26,131 nt of DNA from a virus. Position numbers and translations under genes: made by a program. How positions within the stretch are numbered: position 1 is the first letter of the stretch; the number at the start of each line of letters is the position of its first letter. Under the pieces are notes generated by a model. It was not told the origin of the DNA, made no database searches, and worked only from the letters and a program-made list of their open reading frames with translations. The stretch is taken from positions 1-26,131 of the IMG/VR virus record IMGVR_UViG_3300045044_000041. One strand, given 5' to 3'. This document shows positions 21,645 to 26,131 of the stretch, piece after piece.

Positions 21645-23196
21645 GCCGTTCCAGTTCGCGCGTGACGCGCTGGTGTTGGCCGGCGAAGTATCGATTGAGA
21701 TCCTCGGTGGTGCCGGGCGTGCCGAGCGTGACCAGGGCCTGCAGCACGTCGGGCAGCATGCTGGTGGCCTGCTCGGGCGTGAGTGGCTGCTGGGATTGCT
21801 TGGTGCCGGGCAAGGCCGTGTCGGATTCCCCTTGCTGCGTTTCGGTCCCAGGCAGCGGCTGCTGCGCGGGTGGGAAGCCGGCGAAGCCAGACGGCGCGGC
21901 GGGCTCGAGCTTGTCCATGTCCGGCGGCAAGCCGACGTCGGTGCGGGCTTCGTTGGGTCGCACCCAACCGGTCTTGACGGCCGCATCGAGCCGCTTCCAT
22001 TTGGCGTCCTCGTCCTCCTGGAAGGCGCGCAGGTCGGTCACGTCGAAGGCGACCTGGATCTTCGGATCGCTGGTGAACTCGGGCGTCAGCTGCATATTCA
22101 GCGCGGCCGCGTCGAAACCGTACAGCGGCATCAGCGTCAGCTCGGCGAACATCTCGCGCGCCTCGCGGAAGTTGGCGTACGTCGAGCGGTCGAGCCCCGC
22201 GCCGAGCCCGGCAATGATGGCCGGCACACGCAGCACCGCCGCGATGCGCTCCTCGGGGATGCGGTGCAAGGCCTTCATGTCCATCTGTTCAGGACTGAAG
22301 CCGTAGGGTTTCGCCTCGGCGCCACCCATCAGCACGCCGGTGCGGCCGCGGTTGTTCTGAGAAAAGCGCTCCTCGAAGCGCGTTTTCATCTCTTCGGCCT
22401 GTTCCATGGTGATGCTCGAGTCCTGGGGTACCTGGATGAGCATGCCGATGGTGCCGCCATTTTCGAGCATGCTGGTTTGCCACGCGTGGGCCTGCTCGTC
22501 GCCGGCGACCTCGCGCACCAGGCGCGCCAACGGCGAGACGCCGAGGCGGTGGTCGCGGTCGTCGATGCCCAGCCGGAAGTGGACGATGTCTTCGGGCGGG
22601 ATCAATTCAGGCTGCTGGTGCGGGTCGAAGGTGTAGGCGTAGTACGAAATGAAGATGCCCGACAGTGCGTCTTCGCGCAGCAGCACCGGCACGATATTCA
22701 GTGGTGAGATCGGCCACAACTGGACGACGTTGCTGCCGGGTCCACCGGAGCGGATTTTGCGCCAGTAGGCGTTGCCGTAGATGTGTTTGCTCCACTGGGT
22801 CCACCACCACAGATCTTCGCGGCTGATGTACGGATTTGGCGTATCCAGGATCTGCTGGAGTGGATGGTCCGGTATTTCGTCTTTCTGCCCCGGTTTGCTT
22901 TCGCGGTACACCTTGCACTGCGCCTCCGGGTAGGAGACACCGATCGCGTTCAGACACGCGAAGACCGCCGAGTTAAAGTCCTCCTGGTGCCACGCCTGAT
23001 AGGTGAGGCCTTGCGTGCCGGGGCCGGAGACGAGCGTGCCCAAGCGGATCGCGTCATACACACTCGGATTGGTGGAGACCGCCGGCGGAATGTAGTCCTG
23101 GTAGTAATAGATTTTTTGCTGGAGGACCGGTTGCACCGGCTGCTCCACCGGTCGGTCGCGGCGCACCGGGTGTGTGAAACGATCCAGCAAACTCAT
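21637..23196 (-). CDS. Portal protein (HK97 family)
   Basis: Encodes 519 residues from the ATG overlapping the terminase stop (ATGA). Features of the family: YGNAYWRKIRSG, DIVHFRLGIDDRDHRLGVSP, then FSPEQMDMKALHRIPEERIA and YANFREAREMFAELTLMPLY, the typical C-terminal core. It forms the 12-fold ring through which DNA enters and leaves the head. The last 80 residues are Pro/Gln-rich and probably flexible. Confidence 0.93.
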   Translation of the reverse strand: MSLLDRFTHPVRRDRPVEQPVQPVLQQKIYYYQDYIPPAVSTNPSVYDAIRLGTLVSGPGTQGLTYQAWHQEDFNSAVFACLNAIGVSYPEAQCKVYRESKPGQKDEIPDHPLQQILDTPNPYISREDLWWWTQWSKHIYGNAYWRKIRSGGPGSNVVQLWPISPLNIVPVLLREDALSGIFISYYAYTFDPHQQPELIPPEDIVHFRLGIDDRDHRLGVSPLARLVREVAGDEQAHAWQTSMLENGGTIGMLIQVPQDSSITMEQAEEMKTRFEERFSQNNRGRTGVLMGGAEAKPYGFSPEQMDMKALHRIPEERIAAVLRVPAIIAGLGAGLDRSTYANFREAREMFAELTLMPLYGFDAAALNMQLTPEFTSDPKIQVAFDVTDLRAFQEDEDAKWKRLDAAVKTGWVRPNEARTDVGLPPDMDKLEPAAPSGFAGFPPAQQPLPGTETQQGESDTALPGTKQSQQPLTPEQATSMLPDVLQALVTLGTPGTTEDLNRYFAGQHQRVTRELERHA

Positions 23197-24473
23197 ATAA
23201 ATCGGACCTCCGCACCGCCCAGCATCAATTCGGTGATGGCCCAGACGCGCGCATCCAGCCGGTCTGGACTGGGATCGCCCGAGTCGGGCACCCAGGAGCA
23301 CAGCTGGTCTTCGAGGATGGGCATGCCGGCGCCTACATGGTGTATTTTGCCCTGCTCGTCAAGAGACGCCACGGGCTCGGCGCGAACACGCTTGCCGCGG
23401 CTCGCCGTCACGAGTTTGATCGGCAGGCCAGGCTCGACCGAACGCAGCGTCGAGGCGACCATGTCGCCGCCGAAGTTCTTTTCGGCCAGCAGCCGATCGG
23501 CGCCGAGCTCGTGGTACAGCTGCACCGCGCGACGCGCCCAGCGCTCGGGAGACAGCCGCTCGGACACGTCGCGCAGGATGTAGCCGTGGCCGTCGGCCCC
23601 TTTGGCGGCCGCGATGATGCCGCATTCCGCGTGCCCGTCGGTCTCGCCACCGGACGGGTCGATGGCGACGACGATGCGCACCAGGTCGGGGGCGTGGGTG
23701 ACACGGTTACGCTCGAGGTTCTCGCGCGTCCAGAGCGCCCCGGGCACGTCGTCCAGCCATTCGGCTTCGAGCTCCTGGCGGCCGAGGCGCGTGCCGCCGT
23801 AGCGGTCGTACAACCGGTTGCGGACCAGCTCCGACAGATGCGGATTTTGCATGGTGCTGGCGCGCGTCACGTGGGTGGTCGGCAGTTCGGACAGCGTGCG
23901 AACGAACGCCCGTGACTTGGGCGTGGTGGTGGCGATGGCGCGCGGATGGTCGCCCAGGCGCAGGCCAAACTGCGCTTGGAGCCAGGAGTCTTCGTTCCAG
24001 AGCGCGAGCTCGTCGGCCCACAGCATCGACCATTGCGGGCCGTTCCAGCGCGCCGGCTCTTCCGCCCCGAGAAATTTGACGTAACCCCCGAGGCGATGGT
24101 GCGCTTCGCCGAGCGAGCGGTTGTAGGAGACGAACTGATCACGAGCGACGGTGATGAGGCCGGAGACACCTTCGGCGCACACGTCGCGGACGTCTGCCGC
24201 GGTCGGGGCACCCACGCCGACGCGAGCCGCTGCACCCAGAGTCACGAGGTGCGAGAGTACGGCTTCGGCGCCGGCGCGGGTCTTCCCGGTCCCGCGACCG
24301 GCCAGGATCAGCCACACGTCCCAATCACCCTTCGGCAGCTCCTGGTGTGGCAGAGGTTCCCAATGCCGGCTCGTCGGGCTCAGCGGCTGGGCGAAGTCCG
24401 GCGAGAAGTCGAAGCGTGGTGTCGCGCTCAACTGCAACCAGTTGGGCAAGCTCGGCGGCGGGTTGTTTCGCAA
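23193..24473 (-). CDS. terL: Terminase large subunit
   Basis: ATPase motor with C-terminal nuclease. Walker A is LILAGRGTGKTRAGAE; Walker B is SMLWADELALW. Nuclease residues are seen in VVAIDPSGG, LLAEKNFGG and DRLDARVW. No ATG exists upstream of Walker A in this frame. The TTG at 24473 was chosen because GGAG stands just ahead. TTG codons at 24542 and 24449 are also possible. Any of them means a long overlap (over 100 nt) with the small subunit gene. Start uncertain; product not. Confidence 0.92.
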   Translation of the reverse strand: MRNNPPPSLPNWLQLSATPRFDFSPDFAQPLSPTSRHWEPLPHQELPKGDWDVWLILAGRGTGKTRAGAEAVLSHLVTLGAAARVGVGAPTAADVRDVCAEGVSGLITVARDQFVSYNRSLGEAHHRLGGYVKFLGAEEPARWNGPQWSMLWADELALWNEDSWLQAQFGLRLGDHPRAIATTTPKSRAFVRTLSELPTTHVTRASTMQNPHLSELVRNRLYDRYGGTRLGRQELEAEWLDDVPGALWTRENLERNRVTHAPDLVRIVVAIDPSGGETDGHAECGIIAAAKGADGHGYILRDVSERLSPERWARRAVQLYHELGADRLLAEKNFGGDMVASTLRSVEPGLPIKLVTASRGKRVRAEPVASLDEQGKIHHVGAGMPILEDQLCSWVPDSGDPSPDRLDARVWAITELMLGGAEVRFI

Positions 24474-24738
24474 TCCACTCCGGGCGAGCAGCGGCTTGTA
24501 GTTGAGCTTGAATCGTCGTGATGTGATCGGTGATGAGGCCAAGGATCAGCTCGCCGAGGTCGACATCGCGCGCGCGTTGATCGGTTCGAACGGTTCGAAC
24601 ATCAGCCTGAGCCCATTCTGAGACAAGGCTCTTACTGAGGCCATACTGGCGCGCAGCCTGGGCGATGGTGGTGCCGGCCAGGACGGCGGCGACGACCTGG
24701 GCTCGGAGTTCGGCAGGATGCTCAACACCGCGCGTCAT
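24325..24738 (-). CDS. terS: Terminase small subunit-like DNA-binding protein
   Basis: Encodes 137 residues. Residues 15-44 (VAAVLAGTTIAQAARQYGLS) form a helix-turn-helix of the type used to bind packaging sites. A helical middle (LIQ-type TTIQAQLQAAARPEW) likely forms the ring. The tail is Ala/Pro-rich. Located directly upstream of the large subunit and downstream of the replication organizer, overlapping both. Recognition of a packaging signal is inferred from family role. Confidence 0.82.
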   Translation of the reverse strand: MTRGVEHPAELRAQVVAAVLAGTTIAQAARQYGLSKSLVSEWAQADVRTVRTDQRARDVDLGELILGLITDHITTIQAQLQAAARPEWIAKQPAAELAQLVAVERDTTLRLLAGLRPAAEPDEPALGTSATPGAAEG

Positions 24739-25312
24739 TCGTGGTCAGGGAGGGACACCGCTGCTGGTGCTCTCGTCCTTGCGTCAGCCCGCCCAGAATA
24801 CAGCACGCGTCAGCGCTGACTTGATGGGGGGGTAGGGGGGGTCTCTCCGGTACGGTAGTGTCCGGTAGTGTAGTGTAGTGTACGGTAGACTGCTGACTGT
24901 CGCGTGACGTCAGCGCTGACTCAGCGCTTACTCCGTTGCGGTGGAGACGCTGACGCCGTGTCGCGGCGGCGCGCCGGTTGGACTCCTTGCGCAGCTCGCG
25001 CGACTCAACCAGTTTTCCCCCATATTCGTCCCAGTCATGGATTTTCAGCACGTCCAGCCCGGCCTCTTCGACAAAGCCAGCCGCCAGTAACGCATCCCAG
25101 AAGTCACCCGGTTTGCGGTGCCACAGACACGCGCGCGCCACCACCGGCTTATCCGCCGCGGCCACCAGTCCATTCGGCGCGTAGTCCAGCGCCCACCACC
25201 ATAGAAAGTGCAGCACGCCGACGGCCTCCGGCACGCGCACCTTCAGCAACTGCGCCAGTCGTTCAGTCTTGGGATGATGCCCAAGGGCCTGGTGTGACTC
25301 AATCCACGCCAT
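24722..25312 (-). CDS. Replication organizer-like protein with winged-helix N-terminus
   Basis: Encodes 196 residues. MAWIESHQALGHHPKTERLA and VGVLHFLWWWALDYAPNGLV, ending with DVLKIHDWDEYGGKL, match the N-terminal winged-helix region of phage replication initiators and DnaD-like organizers. The following Arg-rich helix (ELRKESNRRAAATRRQRLHR) could contact DNA. From about residue 125 the protein is low-complexity. The DNA there is repetitive and palindromic, like origins embedded in initiator genes such as lambda O. The gene overlaps the nuclease gene by 14 nt and the small terminase gene by 17 nt. Confidence 0.75.
   Translation of the reverse strand: MAWIESHQALGHHPKTERLAQLLKVRVPEAVGVLHFLWWWALDYAPNGLVAAADKPVVARACLWHRKPGDFWDALLAAGFVEEAGLDVLKIHDWDEYGGKLVESRELRKESNRRAAATRRQRLHRNGVSAESALTSRDSQQSTVHYTTLPDTTVPERPPLPPHQVSADACCILGGLTQGREHQQRCPSLTTNDARC
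24809..24931. other. Origin-like cluster of palindromes, G-runs and short tandem repeats
   Basis: GTCAGCGCTGAC, a perfect 12-bp palindrome, occurs at 24809-24820 and again at 24909-24920, exactly 100 bases apart. A near copy, CTCAGCGCTTAC, follows at 24920-24931, and TGACGTCA lies at 24905-24912. Between them are two G-runs (24826-24832 and 24835-24841) and iterated GGTAGTGT units (24849-24889). All lie inside the 3' part of the organizer gene. Confidence 0.6.
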
Positions 25313-25646
25313 TCTGATATCCGCCCGTCACGGCCACCAGCTCCCCCTTTGCCAGAATATTCCAGATGTCTCGGGCGTCGCGCGGGCGCCACACGTACGT
25401 TTCTACCCCCGGGCATTCCATCAAGCGCTCGAGCGTCTGGCGCTGGGCCGGCGTCAGTCGCCCGTGCTCACTTTTCAACTCGGCGAAGATCACCCGCGGC
25501 GGACGCACCAGAATCAAGTCTGGCAAGCCAGCCCGGGTGCCCATCGAATCTTGCTGATGAAAGTCCTCCCATCCCAGAGCTTTGGCGTGGCGCCGCACAC
25601 GTCCCATGAAGTGGGCTTCGCTCTCATCCCCAATTAGCCAGGCCAT
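25299..25646 (-). CDS. VRR-NUC domain nuclease
   Basis: Encodes 115 residues from the ATG overlapping the upstream stop by 13 nt. The PD-(D/E)xK core is visible: GLPDLILV with Asp43, then VIFAELKSE with Glu56 and Lys58, followed by the helix LTPAQRQTLERL. Small phage VRR-NUC proteins cut branched or replicating DNA intermediates. The surrounding replication-type genes agree. A longer reading from 25817 adds 57 residues that mirror the neighbour's codons and is not preferred. Confidence 0.87.
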   Translation of the reverse strand: MAWLIGDESEAHFMGRVRRHAKALGWEDFHQQDSMGTRAGLPDLILVRPPRVIFAELKSEHGRLTPAQRQTLERLMECPGVETYVWRPRDARDIWNILAKGELVAVTGGYQNGVD

Positions 25647-25840
25647 CCGCTGAACCGTCCATAGCGTAGTTGGTATTGAAACGGTGACATCGGCTTGACG
25701 CCGTGGCGCCGGTCGAACCAGTACTGGCGATACGCGTTCCCCAAACGCTTGAGCTCCTTGCGGTTCCAAGCGCAGGTATACGAGCACTGCACGCGCGAGA
25801 ACAGGTGCACCGGACACACCGCGCTAACCGCCTGACTCAC
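25634..25840 (-). CDS. 68-aa basic aromatic protein
   Basis: Encodes 68 residues with Cys9, Cys20 and Cys24, then a basic, Tyr-rich second half (KELKRLGNAYRQYWFDRRHG; FQYQLRYGRFSG). The start is GTG overlapping the preceding gene by 17 nt. It leads directly into the nuclease gene, so it may be a partner DNA-binding protein. No family is recognised. Confidence 0.55.
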   Translation of the reverse strand: MSQAVSAVCPVHLFSRVQCSYTCAWNRKELKRLGNAYRQYWFDRRHGVKPMSPFQYQLRYGRFSGWPG

Positions 25841-26105
25841 GCGCGCGTTGCGCCTCCTCGTTCTCTTCGCGTCGCTTGCGATCGAACTCCGCCATCTCCG
25901 CCTTGCGCTTCGCCTCGGGCGTCATTTCCGGCTCGGGTTCGGGCTCTGGCGGAATCGGCGCATCGTCGTCCTCCTCGCCGAAGATCCGGTCGTACAGCCG
26001 CGCGTTGTGGGCGACGCTCTCCGCGCTGTAGCGCGCGCGTTCGTCCTCTTCGGCGGCTTCCTGCCAGGTGTGCGGCGTCTGCGCCGGCGCCGACAGTTGC
26101 GCCAT
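25824..26105 (-). CDS. Acidic, charged protein, possibly the end of a larger gene
   Basis: Encodes 93 residues from the ATG at 26105: DDDAPIPPEPEPEPEMTPEA then a highly charged helix (KRKAEMAEFDRKRREENEEA). The frame stays open beyond this ATG to the right edge (reading LRKLFPRQ just before it). It may therefore be the C-terminal part of a longer protein cut by the window. Composition suggests a flexible acidic linker and a charged helix; function unknown. Confidence 0.55.
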   Translation of the reverse strand: MAQLSAPAQTPHTWQEAAEEDERARYSAESVAHNARLYDRIFGEEDDDAPIPPEPEPEPEMTPEAKRKAEMAEFDRKRREENEEAQRARESGG

Positions 26106-26131
26106 CTGCCGCGGAAATAGCTTTCTGAGAG

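Noticed and set aside
21643-22707. Plus-strand frame of 354 codons opposite the portal gene
   Set aside because: Antisense mirror of the portal gene with typical shadow composition and no start signal.
1-26131. CRISPR arrays, tRNA or rRNA genes, insertion sequences, attachment sites
   Set aside because: No regularly spaced repeats, cloverleaf candidates, transposase genes or integrase with core repeats were found by reading both strands. A covariance-model tRNA scan would settle the RNA part.

Overview
This window is most of the structural half of a GC-rich tailed double-stranded DNA phage, or a prophage of the same kind. The morphology it predicts is a siphovirus: HK97-fold capsid, long non-contractile tail, tape measure of about 665 residues. 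Genes are packed end to end with 1, 4, 8 or 10-17 nt overlaps, and many start with GTG. I see no integrase, repressor, tRNA, CRISPR array, insertion sequence or attachment site, so lysogeny cannot be judged. The host cannot be named. The base composition and frequent GTG starts fit a high-GC bacterium.

Right end (26.1 to 24.7 kb, minus strand): replication-type genes. They are an acidic low-complexity protein, a small basic protein, a VRR-NUC nuclease and a winged-helix replication organizer. The 3' part of the organizer gene carries palindromes, G-runs and short tandem repeats that look like a replication origin.

Packaging and head (24.7 to 15.8 kb, minus strand): small and large terminase, portal, a small Cys/His protein, MuF-like head protein, a 41-aa basic protein, a GT-B glycosyltransferase, a Com-like zinc finger, HK97-type protease, major capsid protein, a 29-aa Pro/Glu peptide, head-tail connector, gp10-like protein and tail terminator.

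Modification island (15.8 to 13.15 kb, minus strand): a GT2 glycosyltransferase, a SAM methyltransferase, two small proteins and a CgeB-like glycosyltransferase sit between the tail terminator and the tail tube.

Tail and lysis (13.1 to 2.7 kb, minus strand): tail tube, tail assembly chaperones with a canonical -1 slippery heptamer (CCCAAAA), tape measure, two distal tail or hub proteins, two tail fibres, a 193-aa protein, a split C39-like cysteine peptidase, a holin candidate and an HNH-like protein. Two plus-strand genes interrupt this operon: a secreted 'moron' between the tail tube and the chaperones, and an HNH endonuclease between the peptidase and the holin.

Left end (0.2 to 2.6 kb, plus strand): a run of small accessory genes converging on the late operon. 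It includes a short C5-type DNA methyltransferase flanked by two nearly identical copies of a 62-64 aa coiled-coil protein.

The least ordinary content is (i) two classes of GT-B enzyme, a GT2 enzyme and a methyltransferase built into the virion operon, suggesting self-decoration of the particle, and (ii) a Com-like RNA-binding candidate gene followed at once by two tandem RNA hairpins in front of the maturation protease gene.
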